A DNA stretch of 11,693 nt. It comes from Gemmataceae bacterium (GTDB taxonomy: Bacteria > Planctomycetota > Planctomycetia > Gemmatales > Gemmataceae). A program made the position numbers and the translations under genes. Within the stretch, counting starts at the first letter, position 1, and each line of letters opens with the position of its first letter. Shown piece after piece: positions 1 to 6,355 of this stretch. Location: assembly GCA_947490035.1 (NCBI GenBank), contig CANLGS010000050.1, positions 1 to 11,693 of the forward strand, read 5' to 3'. A model generated the notes under the pieces. It saw only the letters and a program-made list of their open reading frames with translations. It was not told the origin of the DNA and did not search any database.

Positions 1-872
1 AACTCCTCGACCGCCTTCCGAGGGTCGAACAGGTAGGCGTTAACGTCGTCGGTGAAGAACCCCTTCAACACGTCCTGTGCCCTCGGTCCGATGTAGATCG
101 TGCGTCGCTTACCCTTGTACGCGGTCTTGTGCTGCTTCGGTCGGTACAGCCACACCGAGTCGCTTTGGTCGATGTCGCACCGCCGAATGCGACAGGCTTC
201 ACCCGGACGGCACCCGGTGAGCCGCTGGAACGTAACCAGACCGCGAACGTGGCGGTTCAGGTACGGTAACGTCGCATCGACAACGGTATCCTCAACCGGA
301 CCGATAGGTTCGTGGTCCGGTGCCGTGGTCCGGTTCCGTCGCAACCCCGGCACGGCGGCGAGGGCTTGGTAGACCGAAGACGACACCAGTTCCTCGGCGA
401 CCGCCCACCGGAAGATGCGACGAACACGTTCGACACGCGCGTTCACGGTCTTACGGGACCACTTCTGTTCCACGAACCGCTGCTGTATCGCCTTCAACAT
501 CAACGGACCGAACGCCGCAACGGGAGTCGCGCCGTACAGTTCGCGGACGTGACGGATGGCGGTCTTGATGTGTCGCACCTCGTCGGACGGGTTACCGTCC
601 GGCTCACGGTAGTGTTTCTCCGCGTAGTCGAGGTACACGGTGAGGAGTTCGACCACGGTCAGGTTAACGGGACCGACCGGCGAGGTGGTAACCGGTGACG
701 TGACGAGTTCGAGTTGCAGTTTGGCGAACGCGGTTCGGGACTCGGTGGAGTCGAACGCACCGGGTAGGAGTTTTTGTTGTCGCTTTCCGGTGTGGTCGTA
801 CCAGATGGCGCGACCTTGACCGGTTTGAGTGTGGATGGAGTAAGACGGGATGGACTTACGGGCCGGGGGCAT
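1..872 (-). CDS. Tyrosine recombinase/phage-type integrase, C-terminus beyond the window
   Basis: Site-specific recombinase of the tyrosine (phage integrase) family, expected to catalyse integration and excision of a mobile element. The minus frame starting with ATG at 872-870 is open for 290 codons to the left edge. Residues about 1-60 are a basic N-terminal segment (MPPARKSIPSYSI...). Residues about 65-165 look like the core-binding SAM-like domain, ending in VERVRRIFRWAVAEEL. The catalytic domain then begins, with the first catalytic Arg in LTGCRPGEACRIR (about R222) and a probable catalytic Lys in the HKTAYKGKRR beta-hairpin. The H-x-x-R box and the Tyr nucleophile would lie beyond position 1 and cannot be checked. 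A GAGGA ribosome binding site lies about 8 nt before the ATG. The gene reads away from a tRNA-Val 3' fragment about 120 bp upstream, the usual place for an integrase next to its att site. No internal stop or frameshift is seen in the visible part. Confidence 0.9.
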   Translation of the reverse strand, partial: MPPARKSIPSYSIHTQTGQGRAIWYDHTGKRQQKLLPGAFDSTESRTAFAKLQLELVTSPVTTSPVGPVNLTVVELLTVYLDYAEKHYREPDGNPSDEVRHIKTAIRHVRELYGATPVAAFGPLMLKAIQQRFVEQKWSRKTVNARVERVRRIFRWAVAEELVSSSVYQALAAVPGLRRNRTTAPDHEPIGPVEDTVVDATLPYLNRHVRGLVTFQRLTGCRPGEACRIRRCDIDQSDSVWLYRPKQHKTAYKGKRRTIYIGPRAQDVLKGFFTDDVNAYLFDPRKAVEE

Positions 873-890
873 GTCGCGGTTCCTCACGAC

Positions 891-915
891 GTTCTGTGGA
901 GTGATTCCACAGAAC
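891..915. promoter_or_regulatory. Perfect 10-bp inverted repeat before the integrase start
   Basis: GTTCTGTGGA and its exact reverse complement TCCACAGAAC are separated by 5 nt. The repeat ends 19 bp upstream of the integrase ATG, where an operator for autoregulation or a recombinase/excisionase arm site would be expected. It has no T-tract, so an intrinsic terminator is less likely. The palindrome is seen in the sequence; its role is inferred. Confidence 0.5.
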
Positions 916-934
916 GCACGGTTAGGAAGCCGCA

Positions 935-967
935 CCCGACACGAGTCGGGGTAAGCGTTAAACGCTT
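935..967. repeat. Two adjacent short palindromes between integrase and tRNA fragment
   Basis: CCCGAC-acga-GTCGGG occupies 935-950. The near-perfect 15-bp palindrome AAGCGTTAAACGCTT occupies 953-967, with 7-bp arms around one central base. Together with the repeat at 891-915 they make three dyads in 77 bp beside a putative attachment core. Arm-type integrase sites or hairpins are possible; no function is shown. Confidence 0.4.
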
Positions 968-991
968 CGGCTGAAAGGCTTTAGAGCAGAG

Positions 992-1034
992 TGGGCGATA
1001 CAGGATTTGAACCTGTGACTTCGTCCGTGTGAAG
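992..1034 (-). other. 3' fragment of tRNA-Val(CAC), probable integrase attachment site
   Basis: Read on the minus strand, the fragment folds as the second half of a class I tRNA. It has an anticodon loop TTCACAC (anticodon CAC, valine), a 3' anticodon-stem strand GGACG, a 5-nt variable loop AAGTC, and a perfect T arm ACAGG-TTCAAAT-CCTGT. The 3' acceptor strand ATCGCCC and discriminator A follow. The 5' anticodon-stem strand would have to be CGTCC but reads CGGGC, so only its last base pairs. No D arm or GGGCGAT acceptor strand is found upstream. Similarity therefore stops at the anticodon loop, the usual left border of the identity block of tRNA-targeting tyrosine integrases. It is not a functional tRNA as it stands. 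Its 3' end faces the integrase gene. Confidence 0.75.
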
Positions 1035-1142
1035 CCCGACTACAAAGCCCCGGAAAACGCTCCAGATGACTACGTTTTCCAGTGTTTTGAAGCATAGCGG
1101 CGGCTTTGCGTAGGTCAACATCCGTTGCGTGGATTCGCATGG

Positions 1143-1179
1143 AATTGCGGAATACTGCGCTCAATTGCGGAATACTGCG
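1143..1179. repeat. Two tandem copies of a 17-bp motif, 20-bp period
   Basis: AATTGCGGAATACTGCG occurs at 1143-1159 and again at 1163-1179 with 3 bases between, an exact 17/17 match. The 20-bp spacing is close to two helical turns, so paired protein binding is possible. Simple slippage duplication is equally possible. Confidence 0.7.
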
Positions 1180-1275
1180 GACTGAAGACGTCGTGGAGGC
1201 TGAACCAACGAAACGTGTGTTGCGGGGTGGTCTGCGTCCCCTGTTTCGCGACGGGGCGGACGGGGTGAATGATGA

Positions 1276-1303
1276 TGGGCCGCACGGATCGCCGTGCGGC
1301 CCA
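1276..1303. repeat. Perfect 12-bp-stem palindrome with ATCG loop
   Basis: TGGGCCGCACGG, loop ATCG, then CCGTGCGGCCCA. The stem is perfect and very GC-rich, so it would form a stable hairpin in RNA on either strand. Neither side has a T-tract, so it is not a canonical intrinsic terminator. It could be a REP-like unit or a transcription barrier. Confidence 0.6.
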
Positions 1304-1351
1304 CCCGGTTGATGCGGCGAGATCGTTGACCGACCCCACCGCCCTCACGGC

Positions 1352-1383
1352 TTCTCAGATTCTCACGTTCTCAGTTTCTCACT
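1352..1383. repeat. Four 8-bp tandem repeats TTCTCANN
   Basis: The units TTCTCAGA, TTCTCACG, TTCTCAGT and TTCTCACT follow each other without spacers. The six-base core is invariant and the last two bases vary. It is too short and regular for CRISPR. A microsatellite-like repeat or a cluster of small binding sites is possible. Confidence 0.6.
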
Positions 1384-1615
1384 CCGAGCGTTGCGGCCGG
1401 TGAAGGCGGGTCAACCGCTTTCTGGTCCACGTCAGAATCTTCGTCACGACCGTGTACCCGTCCCTGACGCCGCTGACGTCCGACTCGATGCCCACCGGGT
1501 TCACGATGTGCCCGGTCGGGTCGAAGACAAGCAAGATCCCGTGACGCTGACGACGTCACCGCGAGGTGTTCGGCACGACGAACCCGCCCGCACTGATCAC
1601 CTGCGACGGAGTGAA
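1383..1615 (-). pseudogene. Possible decayed reading frame, unidentified
   Basis: The minus strand gives protein-like pieces that do not form one open frame. SFTPSQVISAGGFVVPNTSR is followed by a TGA. In a shifted frame comes GDVVSVTG, and then, back in the first frame, ILLVFDPTGHIVNPVGIESD continues through SGVRDGYTVVTKILTWTRKR to a stop near 1382. Joined, the pieces read as a plausible beta-rich C-terminal domain carrying two compensating frameshifts. I do not recognise the family and see no start codon or ribosome binding site. Chance similarity to a protein is a real possibility. Confidence 0.3.
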
Positions 1616-1657
1616 CGAAGGCCGTCTGGGTCGTCCCTTGTCGCGGGGACGAGCTAC

Positions 1658-1693
1658 GGCTCCGAAAGTGTTGGGGCTACCACTTTCGGAGCC
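1658..1693. repeat. Perfect 13-bp inverted repeat with 10-nt loop
   Basis: GGCTCCGAAAGTG at 1658-1670 pairs exactly with CACTTTCGGAGCC at 1681-1693 around a 10-nt loop. It has no T-tract. It resembles the other isolated palindromes in this window in size and setting (between gene remnants), so a dispersed REP-like repeat is the leading guess. Confidence 0.6.
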
Positions 1694-1845
1694 CCGCGCC
1701 GAGTTGCCGGCAGCAACGTGACGCCTCCTCGCGTTCGGGTCGGTGGTGCGAATCGGCTCGGGATTTAGGCGGCCCCAGCACGGGAACGGTTCCGAACGGT
1801 CGGGACCGGAGTCCCTTCACGATGACGATCGCCCGAGGCCGGGAA

Positions 1846-1865
1846 GCCGAGGGCGTTTCCTCGGC
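1846..1865 (-). terminator. Weak terminator-like stem-loop downstream of the ABC transporter remnant
   Basis: On the minus strand, GCCGAGG-AAACGC-CCTCGGC forms a 7-bp stem about 110 nt after the ABC gene stop. Only TT and then C-rich sequence follows, so termination strength is doubtful. It is listed because it is the only hairpin close behind that gene. Confidence 0.25.
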
Positions 1866-1973
1866 CTTCTGGCAGGCGCGGCGAGTGACTGCCGGCGGGC
1901 GTCTGACCCAGGGCCGCGAGGCCGGTGGTGGCCCGGCTGTTCGACCGTTGGCCGCACGGGCCGTGGCCTTGAG

Positions 1974-2760
1974 TCAGGAACGATCCTCGGAGCGAAGAGC
2001 GTCGAACCCATCACCCCCCTGGTCGTGGGACGCCATCTGACGGAGCACCATGGTGTAGTAGGCACCCCGGGCGGCCATGAGTTCGTCGTGGTTCCCGCGC
2101 TCGACGATGCGCCCGTCTTCGAGCAACAGGATCAGGTCCGCGCGCTTGACCGTCGAGAGGCGGTGCGCGATCACGAACGTGGTCCGCCCCGCGAGTAGCG
2201 TCGCCATCGACGCCTGGATCAACTGCTCGCTCTCGGTGTCCAGGCTGCTGGTCGCCTCGTCCAGGATCAGGATCTGCGGGCGGGCCAGGATCGCCCGGGC
2301 GATGGCCAGCCGCTGCTGCTGCCCGCCCGACAGCCGCACCCCGCGCTCGCCGACCACGGTCCCGTACCCGTCGGACAGCTTGGCGATGAACTCGTGCGCG
2401 TTGGCCCGCCGCGCCGCGTCCTCGACCTCGGCGTCGGTCGCGTCGTGGCGGCCGTAGGCGATGTTGTCCCGCACCGACCCGTCGAACAGGAACGTGTCCT
2501 GCTGGACCAGGGCCAGCAGCTCGCGGTACGTCCGCAGCCGGAAGTCGCGGACGTCCGTCCCGTTGACCAGGATGCGCCCCCGGGTGGGGTCGTGGAACCG
2601 CGCCACCAGGTCCGTCACCGTCGTCTTCCCGGCCCCGCTCCGGCCCACCAGCGCGACGACCGAGCCGCCCGGCACGACCACGTCGAATTCGCGGACCACC
2701 GGCCGCCCCGCGTCGTACTCGAACTCGACCCCCTCGAACCGCACCTCCGTCACGACGGCC
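1974..2760 (-). pseudogene. ABC exporter, nucleotide-binding domain only (5'-truncated)
   Basis: The C-terminal ATP-binding half of an MsbA/multidrug-type exporter that would hydrolyse ATP to drive transport. The NBD begins near 2760 with VVTEVRFEGVEFEYDAG and keeps every core motif. These are Walker A GRSGAGKTT (about 2619-2647), Q-loop LVQQDTFLFDGSVRDNIAYG, signature LSGGQQQRLAIARA (about 2290-2333), Walker B and D-loop ILILDEATSSLD (about 2238-2273), and H-loop IAHRLST (about 2151-2172). It ends at TGA 1976-1974 after MASHDQGGDGFDALRSEDRS. The six-helix membrane domain of about 300 residues that should precede the NBD is absent, because homology switches abruptly to an IS630 transposase on the opposite strand. 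The frame stays open upstream through antisense transposase sequence, giving a 429-codon chimera that is not a real exporter. Conserved motifs suggest recent truncation. Confidence 0.85.
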
Positions 2761-3451
2761 GGCGCGCGATCGGCGAGCTGATCCGCACGGAGTGCGGCGT
2801 GGCGTTGGCGGTGCGGACCGTCGGCGAGTACCTGCGGCGCTGGGGGTACACGGCCAAGAAGCCCGCGCGTCACGCCCGCAGGCAAGATCCGGAGGAGGTG
2901 CGGCAGTGGCTGGAGGACACGTACCCGGCCCTCAAGGCCCGTGCCCGCAAGGAGCACGCGGAGATCCACTGGTGTGACGAGACCGGGGTCGTTGCCGACC
3001 ACTGTTCGGGGTACGGGTATGCTCGCAAGGGGCAGCGCGTGACAATGGAGGTGCCCGATCCGCACATCGGGATCAACATGGTGTCGTCGATCACCAACGA
3101 AGGGACACTGCGGTTCATGACCTACCCGGGGACCATGACGGGCGAACGATTCATCGTGTTCTTGGGCCGCCTGCTGCGGAACACGACGGGCAAGATCTTC
3201 CTGATCGTGGACCGGTTGAAGGTCCATCAGAGTGGCGTGGTGAAGGAATGGGTGTCGGCGCACGCGGACCGGTTGGAGCTGTTCGAGTTGCCCCGCCGGG
3301 CACCGGAACGGAGGACGGGTTGCCGGACTCCAAACCGGCGTTGCGAGCGAGACTCCAACACGTCATGCGGAAGCTCGCCCACCTTCCCAATCACGTCGTC
3401 AGTTACTTCCTCCAGCCCTGCGTTCTCTATGCCGCTGCTGCCGCAACTTGA
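2760..3451 (+). pseudogene. IS630-family transposase remnant (5'-truncated, frameshifted)
   Basis: DDE transposase of the IS630/Tc1 type. The N-terminal helix-turn-helix is missing. Sequence begins at about RRAIGELIRTECGVALAVRT, continues with VGEYLRRWGYTAKKP, and shows the first catalytic Asp in IHWCDETGVVADH and the second in GKIFLIVDRLKVHQS. After LELFELPRRAPE (about 3306) the frame breaks. The expected PELNPDE-like segment carrying the third catalytic acidic residue is gone. The terminal part resumes in another frame as KPALRARLQHVMRKLAHLPN, ending in SYFLQPCVLYAAAAAT and TGA at 3451. Loss of the helix-turn-helix and the third acidic residue makes it inactive. No left inverted repeat exists because the 5' end is fused to the ABC gene. 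Confidence 0.85.
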
Positions 3452-3519
3452 TGAATGAGTATCTTTCGTGCCGCGGTAATATTCGGTGTGCGAAGGCGTT
3501 TGTTCCGCCTGATTCGTGA

Positions 3520-3560
3520 GCAAAGCCTGGGGCAGAGTTTCACCCCGCCCCAGGCTTTGC
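3520..3560. repeat. Perfect 14-bp inverted repeat downstream of the IS630 remnant
   Basis: GCAAAGCCTGGGGC at 3520-3533 and its exact complement GCCCCAGGCTTTGC at 3547-3560 surround a 13-nt loop. It lies 69 bp past the transposase stop. It may be a REP-like element or a bidirectional transcription barrier between the convergent transposase and phosphoesterase genes. There is no clear T-tract. Confidence 0.6.
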
Positions 3561-3633
3561 GGGAGAGGTCGGCGAGGCTTTGCGAGTCGAGTGAGTAACT
3601 GTGGCGGCGGACCGGGGTGGTAATTGTCGAAAT

Positions 3634-3697
3634 CCCCTGGAAATCCCGGCCTTCGGCCACACCAGATTACTGTGTCGGCCTTCGGCCATGCCAGGGG
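3634..3697. terminator. Nested palindrome just downstream of the phosphoesterase gene
   Basis: The outer arms CCCCTGG (3634-3640) and CCAGGGG (3691-3697) enclose two copies of the 11-bp near-palindrome GGCCTTCGGCC (3648-3658 and 3677-3687) and a central ACAC/TGTGT pair. The structure starts 15 nt after the minus-strand gene ends at 3712. It is well placed to end that transcript or protect its 3' end, although no U-run is evident. Confidence 0.4.
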
Positions 3698-3711
3698 TGC
3701 CTGCCTTCCTC

Positions 3712-6273
3712 TCACCGCTTCGGAGCAGGGGTCGGTGTGGTCAGCGAGCGGAAGGCGATGGCGCGGCGCACGGCCGGCGGTTGCGCCGCGTCCTTGCCCA
3801 TCACCGCGAACCACAGGATTTCGTTCAACTCGAAGTCGTCGATCTTGTCGTACTCACTGAAGTCCATCTTCGAGCTGCGATCCGCCCCGTAAGCGAGTTT
3901 GTCGTTCTTCGCGCCGAGGTCGATTTCGGCGGGGGTGTGCTTGTACGCGGTCAGGTCCGCCTTGTCAGTGAAGCTGTTGAACATGGGCCGAGCGGCCGCG
4001 TCGTACTGCGACAGCGGCGGCAGGCCCAGAATCAGTTCCATCGTGCGGATCAGGCTGACGGTCGCGTACTGCGTGCTATCGACGTGCTTCCGCTTCGTGT
4101 ACGGCGAGATGACGAAGCCGACCGTGCGAGAAGCGTCCACGTGGTCCGGGCCGTTTTGCGCGTCGTCTTCAATCACGAAGATCGCGGTTTCTTTCCAGAA
4201 CTTGCTGTTGCTCACGGCTTCCACAATGCGGCCGAGTGCCAGATCGTTACTCGCGACGCACGCTTGCGGTGTGAACGTGCCCGGCGTGGTGCCGGTGGTG
4301 TGGTTCTCGCCCAGGCTCATCACGATGAATCGCGGCATCGTGCCGTCCTTCTCGAACTGCTTCAACTCCTTGATGAACACTTCAGCGTTATCGGTGTCGC
4401 GGTTCTTCTGGCCGGCGACCTTCGGGATGCCGTACTCCGGGCACATCTTCCCCACGAGACCCGGCACGCGGCCTTCCATCTTGTAGCCGCCCATCCCGTC
4501 GCTGACGCGCGAACCGTATTCGCCGTAACTGCGATACGAGAGGCCCGCGCGCTTGCAGGCGTCCCAGATGTAACCCGACGGAGGACGCGCCAAGTCGCCT
4601 TCCTCGGTGTCCGGCACGCCCTTGCGCGCGGAATAAGTCAGGTGCCAGTCGCGGTTGATGTAGTCGGTGCCGTAAGCGGCCGTACTCCACGGGTGCCCGT
4701 CGCGGCTGACTTGGCCGTTGCAATAGAGGTTGTCGAGCAGCACGAACTCTTCCGCGAGTTTGTGGTGGTTCGGTGTCACCTTGCGCGGGAACATGCAGAG
4801 TTTGGGATCACCCTTGCCCTTCGGGTTCGGGCCGGCCGCGAAGTCACCGAAGACCTGATCGTAGGTGCGGTTCTCCTTGATGATGTAGATCACGTACTTG
4901 ATCGGAGACGGATCGCCGACCTTTGTGGGAATCGCGGTCTTCACCGGGTGCGGGGCCGCCGTGAGTTGCGCGTCCGAGTACGGGCAGTTGCGGTACACCT
5001 GCGCGGTGTACTCCTTCAGCTTCTGCTCGTCGGGCACCGGCACCACGGACACCGCGCCTTCGAGCGTTTGCCCGATGAACGGCCAGTTGATGATGCGTCG
5101 CGACTCCGTTTCGCCGCGCGTGCGTTTGATCTTCGACGGGTCGGCCGGGATCGGGTTACCGGTTGTGGCCAGCCCTTTCCCGACGCCGATGAGCAGGTTC
5201 TTGCCGTCCGGCGTGATCGCAACCGACGTGGGATACCACCCGGTCGGGATGAAGCCCTTCACGGCGCTCTTGTTCGGCTCCTCGATGTCGATGACCGCGA
5301 CACAGTTGTTATCCGCGTTGGCGACGAAGAGCGTCTTGCCGTCCGGTGACACCACGAGCGCGTCGGGCGTGCTGCCTTCCGGCGACTTCGGGAACAGCGG
5401 GGTGTAGATCGTCTCGGTGACGATGCCGCGCTTCGTGTCGATGACGGAGACGCAGTTGCTGGAAGCACACGCGACAAATAGTCGATCGTCCTTCGGGTGG
5501 AGAACTATCTGGTTTGGGTGTTCGCCAACGGGAATCTTCGCGACGACGCGCAGTTCCTTCGGGTCGAGCGCCAGCACCATCCGCCCGGCCCAATCGGAGA
5601 CGTAGAGAAGGGTGCCGTTGCGCGACAAGATCGCGTCGTAGGGCCGCTTCCCCGCTGCTGCGGGTTTGCCCGCGGTGCCGTCTTCGGCGATCGCGGTGAC
5701 GGTGCCGGCTTCGATGTCGAGCGAGAAGAGCGTCTTTCCGTCGGCGGAAAGACACACGCCGCTCTTGAAGCCGATTGGCCGCTCGGCGTTCTCCTTCGGC
5801 TCCTTCTCTTTGGGTCGCTCGCGTCGGGCGGGTTCCGGTTCCGGCGCGCCGAGGCGTTTGAGTTTCTTGTCAGCGAGATCGAAGGAGTGAATCAGATTGT
5901 TCCCGCCGCCGGCCCACCACACCTTCTTCTCGTCGGCCGAGACAGTCATCCCAAACCAACTTTGAATCACGGTTTCGCGTGCGATCACCTTTCCGTCCAC
6001 GATGTCGATGAGCGACAGGTGATGGGGGTTGAACCCGCAGGTGCCGACGAGCGCGTGCCGTCCGTCCTTCAGAGGAAGGATGTTGAGCGGCAGATCGGTG
6101 GTGACGATGTGCTTGCCGGCCGGGGTGAGGTGCCAGCCGTTGGGCAGCAGGAACCCGTCTTTCGTGGGCCCGGGGCGCGCCGTTGGATCAGTCGGGAACG
6201 GCGCGATGGGTGGGTCCGCGGCGGTGGCCGTGGTGCCCACGAGGAGGAGAAGCGAAGCAACGAAGGTGCGCAT
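3712..6273 (-). CDS. Secreted YncE-like beta-propeller/alkaline phosphatase-type phosphoesterase fusion
   Basis: An 853-aa exported protein. Residues 1-18 are a Sec signal peptide (MRTFVASLLLLVGTTATA). Residues about 45-430 are YncE-like propeller blades with repeats such as LVVSPDGKTLFVANADNNCV and VAITPDGKNLLIG. One blade carries a charged Pro/Glu/Lys/Arg-rich insert at about 143-166. Residues about 457-770 are a phosphoesterase/alkaline phosphatase-superfamily domain with YIIKENRTYDQVFGDF, QVSRDGHPWS and VIEDDAQNGPDHVD, the last being probable metal ligands. Such domains hydrolyse phosphate esters; the substrate here is unknown. Residues about 803-843 form a short tail, FSEYDKIDD...QPPAVRRA, that also occurs alone in the 88-aa protein at 8255-8521. 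The ATG lacks a strong Shine-Dalgarno sequence but fits the signal peptide. The gene lies 82 bp behind the DUF1559 gene, with a possible attenuating hairpin between them. Confidence 0.9.
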   Translation of the reverse strand: MRTFVASLLLLVGTTATAADPPIAPFPTDPTARPGPTKDGFLLPNGWHLTPAGKHIVTTDLPLNILPLKDGRHALVGTCGFNPHHLSLIDIVDGKVIARETVIQSWFGMTVSADEKKVWWAGGGNNLIHSFDLADKKLKRLGAPEPEPARRERPKEKEPKENAERPIGFKSGVCLSADGKTLFSLDIEAGTVTAIAEDGTAGKPAAAGKRPYDAILSRNGTLLYVSDWAGRMVLALDPKELRVVAKIPVGEHPNQIVLHPKDDRLFVACASSNCVSVIDTKRGIVTETIYTPLFPKSPEGSTPDALVVSPDGKTLFVANADNNCVAVIDIEEPNKSAVKGFIPTGWYPTSVAITPDGKNLLIGVGKGLATTGNPIPADPSKIKRTRGETESRRIINWPFIGQTLEGAVSVVPVPDEQKLKEYTAQVYRNCPYSDAQLTAAPHPVKTAIPTKVGDPSPIKYVIYIIKENRTYDQVFGDFAAGPNPKGKGDPKLCMFPRKVTPNHHKLAEEFVLLDNLYCNGQVSRDGHPWSTAAYGTDYINRDWHLTYSARKGVPDTEEGDLARPPSGYIWDACKRAGLSYRSYGEYGSRVSDGMGGYKMEGRVPGLVGKMCPEYGIPKVAGQKNRDTDNAEVFIKELKQFEKDGTMPRFIVMSLGENHTTGTTPGTFTPQACVASNDLALGRIVEAVSNSKFWKETAIFVIEDDAQNGPDHVDASRTVGFVISPYTKRKHVDSTQYATVSLIRTMELILGLPPLSQYDAAARPMFNSFTDKADLTAYKHTPAEIDLGAKNDKLAYGADRSSKMDFSEYDKIDDFELNEILWFAVMGKDAAQPPAVRRAIAFRSLTTPTPAPKR
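3749..3870. repeat. Tail-coding direct repeat, copy A (matches 8286-8407)
   Basis: By hand alignment this 122-bp segment matches 8286-8407 without gaps, with about 17 differences. It encodes the shared tail module of the 853-aa protein and lies in the same orientation as the other copy. Identity falls off outside the module. Confidence 0.75.
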
Positions 6274-6309
6274 GGGTCGGATTCCAGGATGAGTGAGGGG
6301 AGGTGAAAG

Positions 6310-6339
6310 CGCGGCTGACCCGTGGGACGGTCAGCCGCG
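6310..6339 (-). terminator. 11-bp-stem hairpin between the DUF1559 and phosphoesterase genes
   Basis: CGCGGCTGACC and GGTCAGCCGCG pair perfectly around an 8-nt loop. On the minus strand the hairpin starts 17 nt after the DUF1559 stop and is followed by CTTTC, a weak T-tract. It would act as a partial intrinsic terminator or 3'-end stabiliser, letting the highly expressed pilin-like gene outpace the downstream enzyme. Confidence 0.5.
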
Positions 6340-6355
6340 AACGCGACCGGCGGAA

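Larger units (their letters stand above)
1039..1973. other. 935-bp intergenic stretch without an intact gene
   Basis: No reading frame here has convincing protein-like composition over a useful length, apart from the decayed minus-strand frame listed at 1383-1615. The stretch holds a 20-bp tandem duplication (1143-1179), a 12-bp-stem palindrome (1276-1303), four copies of an octamer (1352-1383) and a 13-bp-stem palindrome (1658-1693). A 7-bp stem-loop lies downstream of the ABC transporter remnant. The density of repeats and the flanking gene fragments suggest eroded mobile-element or genomic-island DNA. Confidence 0.6.

Noticed and set aside
992..1065. Complete functional tRNA
   Set aside because: No D arm or 5' acceptor strand is present, and the 5' anticodon-stem strand does not pair.
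958..1164. 68-codon minus-strand ORF
   Set aside because: It translates through the tRNA fragment (HRFKSCIAH is a typical T-arm artefact) and has no ribosome binding site.
1352..1383. CRISPR array
   Set aside because: The units are 8 bp with no spacers, and no cas genes are present.
2394..3458. 354-codon plus-strand frame as a complete transposase
   Set aside because: The first 120 or so codons are antisense to the ABC domain, and the last 50 are the wrong frame after the deletion.
3601..5349. 582-codon plus-strand open frame
   Set aside because: It is antisense to the phosphoesterase fusion, with Arg/Val/His-rich shadow composition and no domains, as expected in GC-rich DNA.
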